Notes: generated by a model not told the origin, from the letters alone. Positions 9,336 through 18,792 are shown, numbered from the stretch's first letter. The stretch: DNA of 64,000 nt from Candidatus Aalborgicola danicus (GCA_016703945.1 JADJBC010000007.1:62001-126000); one strand, 5' to 3'. Numbers and translations are program-made.

Positions 9336-10058
9336 TTAAGCGTAAACCAACGTGCCTTCATCTTCGCCCAAAACGACCCGCTTCAATGCGCCATGCTTGA
9401 AAATAGAAAAAACCTTGATAGGCAATTTTTGATCACGGCACAGGGCAAAGGCAGCCGCATCCATGATCCCCAGGTTCTGAGACATTGCGTCCTTGAACGT
9501 GATTTTGGAATAACGGGTTGCATTCACATCCTTCTTGGGATCCGCAGTGTAAACGCCGTCAACCTTGGTCGCTTTCAGCACGATTTCGGCGCCGATTTCA
9601 GCACCGCGCAACGCCGCGGCAGTGTCAGTTGTAAAAAACGGATTGCCCGTGCCCGCCGCGAAAATCACTACCTTGCCTTCTTCGAGGTACTGCAAGGCTT
9701 TTGGACGCACATAGGGCTCAACAACCTGCTCAATGCCAATAGCTGACATCACGCGGGCAACCAGCCCAGCCTTGTTCATCGTGTCACCCAAGGCAAGTGC
9801 ATTCATCACCGTCGCCAGCATACCCATGTAGTCGGCTGTCGCACGGTCCATCCCAACTGAGCCTCCGGCAACACCCCGGAAAATGTTTCCACCGCCAATC
9901 ACGACCGCGACCTCCACACCCAGCCGTGTGACTTCAGCAATTTCATCCACCATCCGCACGATGGTGTCGCGATTGATGCCGAATTGGTCGTCACCCATCA
10001 AGGCTTCGCCTGACAACTTCAGCAGTATTCGCTTGTAGGCAGGCTTTTCTTGGCTCAT
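9336..10058 (-). CDS. pyrH: UMP kinase
   Basis: 240 aa hexameric kinase that makes UDP from UMP for pyrimidine nucleotide synthesis. It belongs to the amino-acid-kinase fold: RILLKLSGEALMG at the start, then VIGGGNIFRG, GNPFFTTDTAAALRGAEIGAE and LKATKVDGVYTADPKKD. The ATG at 10058 gives the standard N terminus (MSQEKPAYKRI); the longer in-frame TTG start is less likely. It lies between tsf and frr, the conserved bacterial order. Confidence 0.97.
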   Translation of the reverse strand: MSQEKPAYKRILLKLSGEALMGDDQFGINRDTIVRMVDEIAEVTRLGVEVAVVIGGGNIFRGVAGGSVGMDRATADYMGMLATVMNALALGDTMNKAGLVARVMSAIGIEQVVEPYVRPKALQYLEEGKVVIFAAGTGNPFFTTDTAAALRGAEIGAEIVLKATKVDGVYTADPKKDVNATRYSKITFKDAMSQNLGIMDAAAFALCRDQKLPIKVFSIFKHGALKRVVLGEDEGTLVYA

Positions 10059-10109
10059 GGGTGACTCCAGTATTCGCAAATAGACAGAATGGCGCGCAAA
10101 GGCTCTCGG

Positions 10110-11033
10110 TTACGCAGCTTGCTGTGCAGCCGCAACTTGTGCAGCCACTTCGGCTGCGAAGTCGTCAACCTTCTTCTCAATGCCTTCGCCGACCACGTAC
10201 ATGGTGAACGCCTTCACCGTGGTACCGGCAGCCTTCAACATCTGCTCCACGGTCTGCTTGTCGTTCTTGACGAAGGCCTGGTTAAACAAGGAGACTTCTT
10301 TCAGGTACTTTTGCACGCCACCGTCGATGCGCTTGGCAACGATTTCGGCAGACTGTACGGGCTTGCCAGCAGCGGTCGCCACAGCGGCGTCTTCGGCCGC
10401 TTTGGCAGCTGCCACGGAACGCTCTCGCTCTACCAGTTCGGCGGGCACGTCATTGCTAGTTAAGGCGACGGGCTTCATGGCAGCTACGTGCATAGCGACA
10501 TCTTTGGCTGCAGTGGCGTCGCCTTCAAACTCAACCACCACACCGATGCGGGTGCCGTGCAGATAAGAAGCCAGCGGTGCACCAGATGCGAAACGCTTGA
10601 AACGGCGGAAGGTCATATTTTCGCCAATCTTGCCAATCAGCCCCTTGCGCACATCTTCCAATGTGGGGCCGAATCCATCTTGTTCATAGGCCAACGCGCC
10701 CAATGAGGCCACGTCTGCCGGATTGTTCTTGGCGATCAGGGCCACGGCCGCGTTGGCCAGGCCCAGGAAGCTGTCATTCTTAGTCACAAAGTCGGTTTCG
10801 CAATTAACTTCGAGCATGGCACCTACGTTGCCATCCATAAAGTTAACCACAACGCCTTCTGCAGTGATGCGCGCTGCGGCTTTGCCAGCCTTGCTACCCA
10901 ATTTCACACGCAACAATTCTTCGGCTTTGACCATGTCACCTTCGGCTTCGGTCAGAGCCCTTTTGCATTCCATCATGGGAGCGTCGGTTTTTCCACGCAG
11001 TTCAGCAACCATGCTAGCGGTAATTGCAGCCAT
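10110..11033 (-). CDS. tsf: Translation elongation factor Ts
   Basis: 307 aa nucleotide exchange factor for EF-Tu. The N-terminal UBA-like domain (VAELRGKTDAPMMECKRALTEAEGDMVKAEELLR) carries the TDAP and MCK-type motif, followed by the core with VNCETDFVTKND and RIGVVVEFEGD. Full length for the family. A terminator-like hairpin separates it from rpsB, so part of its expression depends on read-through from the rpsB promoter. Confidence 0.97.
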   Translation of the reverse strand: MAAITASMVAELRGKTDAPMMECKRALTEAEGDMVKAEELLRVKLGSKAGKAAARITAEGVVVNFMDGNVGAMLEVNCETDFVTKNDSFLGLANAAVALIAKNNPADVASLGALAYEQDGFGPTLEDVRKGLIGKIGENMTFRRFKRFASGAPLASYLHGTRIGVVVEFEGDATAAKDVAMHVAAMKPVALTSNDVPAELVERERSVAAAKAAEDAAVATAAGKPVQSAEIVAKRIDGGVQKYLKEVSLFNQAFVKNDKQTVEQMLKAAGTTVKAFTMYVVGEGIEKKVDDFAAEVAAQVAAAQQAA

Positions 11034-11074
11034 TTCGTTTCTCCGTAATCAGTTCAATAGTTTAATAAAGGGCT

Positions 11075-11104
11075 AAAAAAAAGGGGCAACGAAGCCCCCT
11101 TTTT
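11075..11104 (-). terminator. Intrinsic terminator/attenuator between rpsB and tsf
   Basis: On the minus strand a GGGGGCTTCGTTGCCCC hairpin (about 11083-11099) is followed by eight T residues, directly downstream of rpsB and 40 bp before tsf. It probably lowers tsf transcription relative to rpsB, as is known for rpsB-tsf attenuators in other bacteria. Confidence 0.85.
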
Positions 11105-11118
11105 CAGGCGGGACAACT

Positions 11119-11871
11119 TCAGGCAGAAGCGTCGCTCACCTCAACGAATTCGTCACTGCTCTCAGCGGCAACTGCCTTGACCACATCGTCCATCTGGTTG
11201 GCGCGGCCTTCCAGGATCGCGTCGGCGATGCCACGAGCGTAAAGTGTCACGGCCTTGGAAGAGTCATCATTGCCGGGAATCACATAATCGATACCTTCGG
11301 GCGAGTGGTTGGAGTCCACCACACCGATCAAAGGAATACCCAGTTTGCGCGCTTCTGCGATGGCAATCTTGTGGTAACCCACGTCGATCACAAAAATCGC
11401 ATCTGGCAAAGCGGCCATATCCTGGATACCGCCAATGTCTTTTTCAAGCTTTTGCAGTTCCCGGGCAAACATCAGTTGCTCTTTCTTGCTCATACTTTCA
11501 AGGCCGGTTTCTTGCTGGGCCTTCATCTCCTTCAGACGCTTGATCGAAGTCTTCACTGTCTTAAAGTTGGTCAACATACCACCGAGCCAACGCTGATCGA
11601 CAAAGGGCACGCCTGCGCGCTGGGCTTCAGCAGCAACAGTCTCGCGTGCCTGACGCTTAGTGCCCACCATCAAAATGGTGCCGCGCTTGGCCGACAACTG
11701 GCGGACAAACTTGGCCGCGTCCTGGAACATCGGGAGCGATTTTTCCAGGTTGATAATGTGAATTTTGTTGCGATGACCAAAGATGAACGGGGCCATCTTG
11801 GGGTTCCAGAAGCGGGTTTGGTGTCCAAAATGAACGCCGGCTTCCAGCATTTCGCGCATTGTTACTGACAT
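11119..11871 (-). CDS. rpsB: 30S ribosomal protein S2
   Basis: 250 aa small-subunit protein. Family stretches are MREMLEAGVHFGHQTRFWNPKMAPFIFG, FVDQRWLGGMLTNFKTV and GIPLIGVVDSNHSPEGIDYVIPGNDDS. The C-terminal tail is acidic (SSDEFVEVSDASA). It is the first gene of the minus-strand run that continues to lpxA. Its leader (about 130 nt from the predicted start site) is long enough to carry the S2 autoregulatory structure known in other bacteria, but I could not confirm a fold. Confidence 0.97.
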   Translation of the reverse strand: MSVTMREMLEAGVHFGHQTRFWNPKMAPFIFGHRNKIHIINLEKSLPMFQDAAKFVRQLSAKRGTILMVGTKRQARETVAAEAQRAGVPFVDQRWLGGMLTNFKTVKTSIKRLKEMKAQQETGLESMSKKEQLMFARELQKLEKDIGGIQDMAALPDAIFVIDVGYHKIAIAEARKLGIPLIGVVDSNHSPEGIDYVIPGNDDSSKAVTLYARGIADAILEGRANQMDDVVKAVAAESSDEFVEVSDASA

Positions 11872-12010
11872 GGTCTACTCCAAAGGTTATGTCTAAAATC
11901 CAGCCCCTTTATCAACCAATCAGACCAAGCTGAATAGCCAACACCTTGACGGGGCGAATTTGCGTTTTGAGTTGCATAAAGCGAAAACTAGCAATATGCA
12001 AAGCCAATCG

Positions 12011-12019
12011 AGTATAACA
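12011..12019 (-). promoter_or_regulatory. Extended -10 promoter for rpsB
   Basis: The minus strand reads TGTTATACT here, an extended -10 element (TGn plus TATACT) with no good -35 at 16-18 bp. Transcription would begin near 12004 and give a leader of about 130 nt before the rpsB ATG at 11871. The window from 11872 to 12078 otherwise holds no gene that I can support. Confidence 0.5.
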
Positions 12020-12078
12020 TGTAGGACCAATCTAGGGACTGCCCTTTTTTCGTACCTAATTTCATTCTAGGCAATAGG

Positions 12079-12696
12079 TTGCGCTTGCCAGATGGTTTTG
12101 ATCCGGTTTCCGGTAAGGGCTTTGATAAGGTTATGTCAGTTCAGTTGCGTTACAGCCATTTTCCGGTCCGCGAGGCGGAAATGAAGGCGCGCATAGAGTA
12201 CGGCACTTTGGTACGTGGTGAATCGGTACAAAGTGGTTCTGCGACTGGCACGCCTTGCATGCTTAACCATCCAGTCATCGACTTTGGATACCGGATAAAG
12301 AGTCACGAGAAATCGGTTTTTTCACCGGCGACCATGAGCCCCTCCACAACATATACGAACCTGGTGACGAGAGATACGACGAATATCAGGTTTTTGTCGA
12401 TGAAAAAGTGGTGGCGATACACAAAGCGGTGGAAGGCGTTGACGTTTTCATTGCGGATAGCTCTTACACCGATGCTGAGTACCCTGCATAGAGGATGGAG
12501 GCACGGTACTATTACCTCTAACATCGTGAATGCCGAATTGGTCAGAGCCAAGGTATTGTTCTGCTCGCACCATGAGCCGACCCGAAGCGACGGCGCTTTA
12601 AAACAAGCATTTCAGACTGCACTGTTAACTAATTACTTATTCACAGCGGGCATGGACATCCGTTTGGCACGCGTAGGAGAAACTTACGAGTTCTAG
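12079..12696 (+). pseudogene. MBL-fold metallo-hydrolase remnant (5'-truncated, two frameshifts)
   Basis: Conserved phrases of an MBL-fold hydrolase can be read only by changing frame twice. Frame 1 gives LRYSHFPVREAEMKARIEY and LNHPVIDFGYRI. After a run of six T (12317-12322) the next frame gives FTGDHEPLHNIYEPGDERYD, then VFIADSSYTDAEYPA and a stop (12489-12491). Frame 1 then resumes with RGWRHGTITSN and CSHHEPTRSDGAL, ending in VGETYEF at 12696. The N-terminal HxHxDH half is absent; the rpsB promoter region lies in its place. I infer a dead gene that was truncated and then drifted. A sequencing error could explain one indel but not the missing half. Confidence 0.7.
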
Positions 12697-12811
12697 CTGC
12701 ATTTCCAGTGAAGCGGGCACTTTTTCCGCCGCAACCCACAGACTCTTTCGCAGTGAGGCGACGCGGGCATTAGAGGTTTGGGCTTGTGCGCATTTACCGG
12801 CCCACACACTG

Positions 12812-14143
12812 ATGCAACGTGCTGGCCTAGCGGTAGCTCGACTGGCCATGGCGACGTCTCCCCACGCCCGCAACATATGGATTGCCTGCGGTCCAGGGAA
12901 CAACGGCGGTGACGGATACGAAGCAGCGCGTCACCTGAAATTGTGGGGCAAGACGACTGTTGTCACGTCAGCCAACCCAACAGTTGCGCTGCCACCCGAC
13001 TCCACCGCGAGTCGACAATCAGCTTTAGAAGCGGGAATGGTATTTTCTGACCACCCTCCAGAGCAATTCGACCTATGCATTGATGCACTGTTCGGTATCG
13101 GTTGCCGAGGTCCGCTTGACGCACCTTACGCCCAGTGGATTTGTACAATGAATTCGCGGGCCGTTCCCGTTCTTTCCATTGATACCCCGTCCGGGTTGAA
13201 TGCGGATTCGGGTATTGCCCAAACGATTTGCGTTCGTGCAAACATCACCTTGAGTTTGTTGACACTAAAGCCAGGGCTCTTTACAGCAGACGGACGCGCG
13301 ACCTGCGGCGACATTTGGTTTGACGCACTCGACGTCGCAGAGCCAAAGGACCTGTGTGCCGAACTGAACAAATCACCGCCTCACATGATTCGCGCGCACA
13401 ACACGCACAAAGGCAGCTTTGGTGACGTTTGTATTGTGGGCGGATCCAGGGGTATGGCCGGTGCGGCCATGCTGGCATCCGAGGCAGCGTTGCGTGGTGG
13501 TGCCGGACGGGTTTACCTTGCTATGCTTGATACAACTCTCCAAAAACTGCACACGCACTGTCCCGAAGTGATGTTTCGCGATGTGTCGACCATCGCCTAC
13601 GAGTCCATGACCACAGTTGCAGGATGCGGAGGAGGTGACGACATCACTGCGCACTTGCCAGAAATCCTGGATCGATCTGCCCGCTTGGTGCTTGATGCAG
13701 ATGCATTGAATGGCATTGCAAAAAGTAACTCACTGCAGCATCAGCTTGCAGCCCGAAAACCGAATACAACTGTGCTGACCCCCCATCCATTGGAAGCTGC
13801 TCGTTTAGTGAACGAATCAAGCGCCTACGTTCAGGCGAACAGGCTTACGGTAGCGCAAACATTGGCGGACCGCTTCGGATGTGTGGTGGTCCTCAAAGGA
13901 TCTGGCACCATCATCGCAGCCCCCAGCCTAGTACCAAGAATCAACACCAGCGGCAATGCGCGATTGGCTACTGCCGGAACAGGCGATGTCTTGGCAGGAC
14001 TCGTTGGAGCCCGGCTCGCAGCAGGTGCGAACGCCTTTGTTTCTGCATGTGATTCGGTGTTTTTGCATGGCTGCGTAGCGGATGCCTGGGAATCAAAAGC
14101 CAGCTTGACAGCCAATGAACTGGCAAAGCGGCTTTTCGTTTAG
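12812..14143 (+). CDS. nnr: Bifunctional NAD(P)HX epimerase/dehydratase (YjeF family)
   Basis: 443 aa from the first ATG. This enzyme repairs hydrated NADH and NADPH. The N-terminal epimerase domain has CGPGNNGGDGYEAARHL and LSIDTPSGLNADSG. The C-terminal ADP-dependent dehydratase domain has HKGSFGDVCIVGGSRGMAGA, LTPHPLEAARL, VLKGSGTIIA and the phosphate-binding AGTGDVLAGLVGA. The same frame continues upstream to a stop at 12674 and encodes conserved residues (HRLFRSEATRALE, HLPAHTLMQRAG) but offers no ATG, GTG or TTG. The true start may be a rare codon such as the ATT at 12701, or the 5' end may be damaged. It follows the MBL pseudogene and converges on rnr. Confidence 0.9.
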   Translation: MQRAGLAVARLAMATSPHARNIWIACGPGNNGGDGYEAARHLKLWGKTTVVTSANPTVALPPDSTASRQSALEAGMVFSDHPPEQFDLCIDALFGIGCRGPLDAPYAQWICTMNSRAVPVLSIDTPSGLNADSGIAQTICVRANITLSLLTLKPGLFTADGRATCGDIWFDALDVAEPKDLCAELNKSPPHMIRAHNTHKGSFGDVCIVGGSRGMAGAAMLASEAALRGGAGRVYLAMLDTTLQKLHTHCPEVMFRDVSTIAYESMTTVAGCGGGDDITAHLPEILDRSARLVLDADALNGIAKSNSLQHQLAARKPNTTVLTPHPLEAARLVNESSAYVQANRLTVAQTLADRFGCVVVLKGSGTIIAAPSLVPRINTSGNARLATAGTGDVLAGLVGARLAAGANAFVSACDSVFLHGCVADAWESKASLTANELAKRLFV

Positions 14144-14184
14144 CCATTGAAAAATTCGGTGCCAGCACAAAAGTCTCTACCAAG

Positions 14185-16455
14185 TCACACTTTATGTCGC
14201 ATTTTTGAAGTCTTCTTGAGTCCGGTTGACTGCTTCGCAGCAGACTTGGAAGCGCGTTCCGATTTGCTGATGGCACGTTTTCGTGACTCCCCGGCGAACG
14301 ACGGGAGCCTTGTGCCGTCAGGCAAATCAAAACGTTCGTCCTTGCTTGAGCGAGATTTGGTATCGCGCCCGGGACTCCTGTCCTGCATCAATCGAGACGC
14401 TACCCCGTCACCATCCTGTACGAGACGAAAATCAATCTTCCTTCCATCCAAGTCAACACGACTGACTTGAATACGCACACGGGTTCCGATAGCGTAGCGG
14501 GTCCCGGTCCGCTCCCCTCGGAGTTCCTGACGGGCTTCGTCGAACCGGAAGTACTCTCCGCCTAGTTCGGTGATGTGCACCAATCCTTCGACATACATGG
14601 CATCGAGCGTGACAAAAACACCAAAGCTCGTGGCCGCTGTCACTACCCCCCCGTACTCTTCGCCCAAGTGTTCCTTCATGTACTTGCACTTCAACCAGGC
14701 TTCTACATCGCGGCTTGCCTCATCGGCGCGACGCTCATTGGCACTGCAATGCAAACCGGCGGCCAGCCACGCCATCCCCTCTGCGTTGGTTTTCTTGGAT
14801 TGCTGCTTGGGTTCTCCTACTCTTGAAGCAATGCCTTTTTCAAGCCGCCGTGCTAATTTGGCATGGGCCTCACCGGGGGTTGGCAAGTCCGGCAACTGGT
14901 ATCGAGTTCTGGCAAGAACCGACTTGATCACCCGATGAACCAACAAATCCGGGTAGCGGCGGATGGGGCTTGTGAAGTGGGTGTAGGCTCCATACGCCAA
15001 TCCAAAGTGACCGCTATTGGTCGGTGTGTAAATCGCCTGCTGCATGGAACGCAACAACATCGAGTGAATCTGCTGGGCATCCGGTCGGTCTTTTGTCGCC
15101 TCAGCAATGGCTTGAAATTCACCAGGTGAAGGATCGTCACTGATACTCATGCCAATACCGGACGCCTTCAAATAGTTCTGGAGAATCTCCTTCTTTTCCG
15201 GCGTGGGCCCCTCATGAACACGGAAAAGGCCCGGATGCTTGCTTTGTGCAATGAAATCCGCACTGCAGACATTGGCAGCCAACATCGCTTCCTCGATGAT
15301 CCTATGGGCCACGTTTCTAGTGCGCGGCACGATTCTCTCGATACGCCCGCTTTCGTCGCAAACGATCTGGGTTTCAGTCGTTTCGAAGTCCACGGCTCCA
15401 CGCTTCTGACGGGCCTTGATCAACGATTGGTAAACGCCATGGAGGTTCAGTAGATCACCCACCCGGTCTTTACGCTTTATCGCCTCCGGCCCGCGGGTAT
15501 TGCTCAAGATCGCTGCCACTTCGGTGTACGTGAACCGCGCGTGACTCCACATCACAGCGGGAAAAAACTGATAGGCTTCAACATCGCCGTCCGTCGAGAT
15601 GAACATGTCACACACCATGCATAAGCGGTCGACTTCGGGATTCAGTGAACACAGCCCGTTCGAGAGTTTTTCGGGCAGCATGGGGATCACACGGCGCGGA
15701 AAATACACACTAGTAGCGCGCTCGTATGCATCAATGTCAATGGCCGACCCTGTGTCCACATAGTGGCTTACATCGGCAATCGCGACCAACAAACGCCAGC
15801 CTTTCCGTGCATTTCTTCCACGCCCGCTTACAGCCTGTTCACAGTACACGGCATCGTCGAAGTCCCGTGCGTCTTCACCGTCGATGGTGACCAGCGGTAC
15901 GTCTGTCAAATCAATACGATCCTGTTGATCTTGTAGACGAACTTTATCTGGCAGGGTTCGTGCGAGCGCAATACAGGCATCCGAAAATTCATGCGGAACG
16001 CTGTATTTGCGCACCGCAATTTCAATTTCCATGCCTGGGTCATCAACTTCGCCCAAAACCTCTTTTATTCGACCTACTGGCTGACCAAACAGTGCGGGTG
16101 GTTCGACCAGTTCAACGACCACAACCTGCCCTGGTTTGGCCACACTGGTAGCGCCCTTCGGTATCAGCACGTCCTGCCCATAACGCTTGTCTTCTGGCGC
16201 GACCAGCCAAACACCGCTCTCCTGCAGCAGGCGGCCAATAATCGGCTGATTCGAGCGCTCAAGAATCTCGACAACCCTTCCCTCCGGCCGCCCTTTGCGA
16301 TCGCTACGCACGATGCGGACTTTGACACGGTCTTTGTGTAGAACCGCACGCATCTCATTGGGTGGCAAATAAATGTCTGGCGCACCATCGTCACGCGACA
16401 CGAATCCATGACCGTCGCGATGACCTTGAACAATTCCGGAAACTTCGTCCAGCAA
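14185..16455 (-). CDS. rnr: Ribonuclease R
   Basis: About 756 aa processive 3'-5' exoribonuclease that degrades structured RNA, including rRNA and tmRNA-tagged messages. Cold-shock/OB segment GIVQGHRDGHGFVSRDD is at the N terminus. The RNB catalytic core has TIDGEDARDFDDAVYCE (metal-binding Asp residues), YVDTGSAIDIDAYERATSVYFP, and HFTSPIRRYPDLLVHR. The S1 domain near residue 640 has GVVTAATSFGVFVTLD. A basic tail (SERASKSAAKQSTGLKKTSK) follows. The start is unclear: no ATG or GTG occurs before the core except a GTG inside the tRNA-Leu gene. I chose the TTG at 16455 (LLDEVSGIVQ), which lacks a clear ribosome-binding site. Confidence 0.9.
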   Translation of the reverse strand: MLDEVSGIVQGHRDGHGFVSRDDGAPDIYLPPNEMRAVLHKDRVKVRIVRSDRKGRPEGRVVEILERSNQPIIGRLLQESGVWLVAPEDKRYGQDVLIPKGATSVAKPGQVVVVELVEPPALFGQPVGRIKEVLGEVDDPGMEIEIAVRKYSVPHEFSDACIALARTLPDKVRLQDQQDRIDLTDVPLVTIDGEDARDFDDAVYCEQAVSGRGRNARKGWRLLVAIADVSHYVDTGSAIDIDAYERATSVYFPRRVIPMLPEKLSNGLCSLNPEVDRLCMVCDMFISTDGDVEAYQFFPAVMWSHARFTYTEVAAILSNTRGPEAIKRKDRVGDLLNLHGVYQSLIKARQKRGAVDFETTETQIVCDESGRIERIVPRTRNVAHRIIEEAMLAANVCSADFIAQSKHPGLFRVHEGPTPEKKEILQNYLKASGIGMSISDDPSPGEFQAIAEATKDRPDAQQIHSMLLRSMQQAIYTPTNSGHFGLAYGAYTHFTSPIRRYPDLLVHRVIKSVLARTRYQLPDLPTPGEAHAKLARRLEKGIASRVGEPKQQSKKTNAEGMAWLAAGLHCSANERRADEASRDVEAWLKCKYMKEHLGEEYGGVVTAATSFGVFVTLDAMYVEGLVHITELGGEYFRFDEARQELRGERTGTRYAIGTRVRIQVSRVDLDGRKIDFRLVQDGDGVASRLMQDRSPGRDTKSRSSKDERFDLPDGTRLPSFAGESRKRAISKSERASKSAAKQSTGLKKTSKMRHKV

Positions 16456-16505
16456 GCTGCTGGTTTGGCTAATATTTTTGATACAATTACTCTCTTTCCT
16501 GAGAT

Positions 16506-16590
<85 letters not shown>

Positions 16591-16610
16591 ACTATGTTAA
16601 TGTAGTTAAT

Positions 16611-16644
16611 GAAAAGCCGCTTCAATTGAAGCGGCTTTTTTTTG
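16611..16644 (+). terminator. Terminator after tRNA-Leu, possibly bidirectional
   Basis: Perfect inverted repeat AAGCCGCTTCAA/TTGAAGCGGCTT followed by eight T on the plus strand. A weaker T tract on the other side means it may also serve the end of rimO, which finishes at 16674 on the minus strand. Confidence 0.9.
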
Positions 16645-16673
16645 CTTACTGCCCAGCAGAAGCTGGGTCAGAG

Positions 16674-18068
16674 TCATATGGGTTGTCCCACCAAATCATG
16701 TCCCTGTGCTGCGACGATGCGAGCCCTGGTGAACTCGCCCACTCTCAGGGTCTTGCTGATCTTCTCAGGGGGCAATAGACGCACCAAACCATCGATCTCC
16801 GGTGCATCAGCGTAACTCCTACCCACACCACCCTTCTTGCCCAAACCAGGCGCCGAATCCACCAAAATCTGCATGGTTGATCCAACGCGTGTCTTCAACT
16901 TCGCGACGGAAACCTGCTCAGCCACGGCCATGAACCGAGCTCGGCGCTCTTCACGGACTTCTACTGGCAACATACCCGGAAGGTCATTGGCAGTGGCACC
17001 ATTCACGGCGCTGTAGGCGAAACAACCGGCACGGTCTATTTCGGCCTCACGAATGAAATCCAGCAGGTGTAAAAACTCCTCTTCCGTTTCGCCAGGAAAA
17101 CCCGCAATAAAGGTGCTGCGAATCACAATCTCCGGGCAGGCCTCTCGCCACTTCAACAGGCGTTCGAGATTTTTTTCGCCACTGGCTGGGCGCTTCATGC
17201 GACGCAAGACGTCGGGGTGACTGTGCTGCAAAGGCACGTCGAGATACGGAAGCACCCGACCGATTGCCATGAGTGGCAACAGTTCGTCCACACTGGGGTA
17301 GGGGTACACATAATGCAAGCGCACCCATGCCCCAAATGGTTCAGCGATTTCTCCCAAAGACTGCACCAATTCCAACATCCGCGTTTTCACGGGCCTGCCA
17401 TCCCAAAACCCTGTTCGATATTTCACATCCACGCCATAGGCCGAAGTGTCCTGACTGATCACCAGGAGCTCCTTGACACCACCTTCGAACAGCGCCCGCG
17501 CTTCAGATAACACGTCGCCAATGGGACGCGACACGAGGTCGCCTCGCATGGACGGAATGATGCAGAAAGTACATCGATGGTTGCAGCCCTCGCTAATTTT
17601 CAAATATGCGTAGTGTTTGGGCGTGAGTTTGATACCTGCAATGCCAAAGGTATTCGGAACCAAGTCAAGAAACGGATCATGCGGCTTGGGCAAGTTGGTG
17701 TGAACGGCATCCATCACCTCTTGCGTCGCATGAGGCCCGGTCACAGCTAACACCTTGGGATGCATTTGCAAAACCAGATTGCCACCATCCGCAGAGGACT
17801 TGGCACCCAAACAGCCGGTCACAATAACTTTCCCGTTTTCGGCCAATGCTTCGCCGATGGTATCCAGGCTTTCCTTAATCGCCTCGTCTATAAAGCCACA
17901 GGTGTTGACGATGACCAAATCCGCGCCCTGAAAGGTCTTTGATGTTTGGTAACCCTCGGCACTGAGTTGGGTCAGAATAAGTTCAGAGTCAGTCAATGCC
18001 TTGGGGCATCCCAAACTAACAAATCCGACTGTAGGAATATGTGTGGGGCTAGAAAATGCTTCATTCAT
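16674..18068 (-). CDS. rimO: Ribosomal protein S12 methylthiotransferase RimO
   Basis: 464 aa radical-SAM enzyme that methylthiolates Asp88 of ribosomal protein S12. The N-terminal MTTase domain binds one Fe-S cluster (VGFVSLGCPKALTDSE, VNTCGFIDEAIKES, VTGCLGAKS). The radical-SAM CxxxCxxC motif is CNHRCTFCIIPSMRG. A C-terminal TRAM domain covers about residues 390-460. It lies downstream of phaR with a 55-bp gap. Confidence 0.97.
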   Translation of the reverse strand: MNEAFSSPTHIPTVGFVSLGCPKALTDSELILTQLSAEGYQTSKTFQGADLVIVNTCGFIDEAIKESLDTIGEALAENGKVIVTGCLGAKSSADGGNLVLQMHPKVLAVTGPHATQEVMDAVHTNLPKPHDPFLDLVPNTFGIAGIKLTPKHYAYLKISEGCNHRCTFCIIPSMRGDLVSRPIGDVLSEARALFEGGVKELLVISQDTSAYGVDVKYRTGFWDGRPVKTRMLELVQSLGEIAEPFGAWVRLHYVYPYPSVDELLPLMAIGRVLPYLDVPLQHSHPDVLRRMKRPASGEKNLERLLKWREACPEIVIRSTFIAGFPGETEEEFLHLLDFIREAEIDRAGCFAYSAVNGATANDLPGMLPVEVREERRARFMAVAEQVSVAKLKTRVGSTMQILVDSAPGLGKKGGVGRSYADAPEIDGLVRLLPPEKISKTLRVGEFTRARIVAAQGHDLVGQPI

Positions 18069-18123
18069 GTACCGATTGTCACTGTTTTCTTAACCCCCAC
18101 ATCGGAAACCCATCCTGCCAAGG

Positions 18124-18573
18124 CTATCGCTTTAGTCCAAAAGTCCCCATCAATTGCTCGGTCTGTTTTTGCATTTGTTCCTGCATCTGCTGGAACAAAT
18201 TGTTTCCTATCGTTCCTTGCATAAGAGGAGCCTGCATGTCCATCAGAGCTTGCATGTTCTTTTCCAAGTAGCCGCCCATCAAACCTTGCATGGCATGACC
18301 ATAAAAACGAATGACGTTTGCAAGCACCGCCGCTGTAAACATCGGTGACCCGTTCGCCTCTTCCTCTAAGATGATTTGCAGCAGGATGCTACGAGTGATG
18401 TCTTCCCCAGTTTTGGCATCGCGCACAATACAAGGCTCATTCTCCATCACCAACTGCTTGATCTCCGCGAGCGTGATGTAACTTGACGTGTCGGTATCGT
18501 ACAAGCGCCGGTTGGGATACTTCTTGATCACCCTCTGAATCGGCTTACGATCTGTACTTGATTTGCTGTGCAT
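18124..18573 (-). CDS. phaR: Polyhydroxyalkanoate synthesis repressor PhaR
   Basis: 149 aa DNA- and PHA-binding repressor of phasin genes. The N-terminal PHB/PHA accumulation regulator DNA-binding domain reads IKKYPNRRLYDTDTSSYITLAEIK; the following domain has GEDITRSILLQIILEEE and the C terminus is Met/Gln-rich (QQMQEQMQKQTEQLMG). The ATG at 18573 gives a normal short N terminus; an in-frame TTG 45 bp upstream is less likely. Presence of phaR suggests that this organism stores polyhydroxybutyrate. Confidence 0.93.
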   Translation of the reverse strand: MHSKSSTDRKPIQRVIKKYPNRRLYDTDTSSYITLAEIKQLVMENEPCIVRDAKTGEDITRSILLQIILEEEANGSPMFTAAVLANVIRFYGHAMQGLMGGYLEKNMQALMDMQAPLMQGTIGNNLFQQMQEQMQKQTEQLMGTFGLKR

Positions 18574-18675
18574 GGGCAGTATTGCTTCCCTGAAAACCGG
18601 CAGTGTATTGCAGTGCAACAGATTTTAGAGAGTGGCTCTGTCTGACCAACCTAGGTTTACCCTAGCGCAGAAATT

Positions 18676-18708
18676 AAAAAGCCCTGGTACCACAACGGAA
18701 CCAGGGCA
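18676..18708 (-). terminator. Terminator of tRNA-Val
   Basis: On the minus strand the stem GCCCTGGTT...TACCAGGGC (about 18682-18708) is followed by TTTTTAATTT, just downstream of the tRNA-Val 3' end. Confidence 0.85.
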
Positions 18709-18715
18709 AACTGTT

Positions 18716-18792
18716 TGGTAGGCGCGATTGGACTCGAACCAACGACCCCCACCATGTCAAGGTGGTGCTCTAACCAGCTGAGCTACGCGCCT
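18716..18792 (-). tRNA. tRNA-Val (anticodon GAC)
   Basis: 77-nt tRNA with encoded CCA. Acceptor AGGCGCG pairs with CGCGCCT; the anticodon stem CCACC/GGTGG encloses TTGACAT; the T arm is TTGGTTCGAGTCCAA. It stands alone, with its own promoter and terminator. Confidence 0.95.

Noticed and set aside
12303..12551. 82-residue minus-strand open frame opposite the MBL remnant
   Set aside because: The plus-strand homology explains the region better; no family resemblance.
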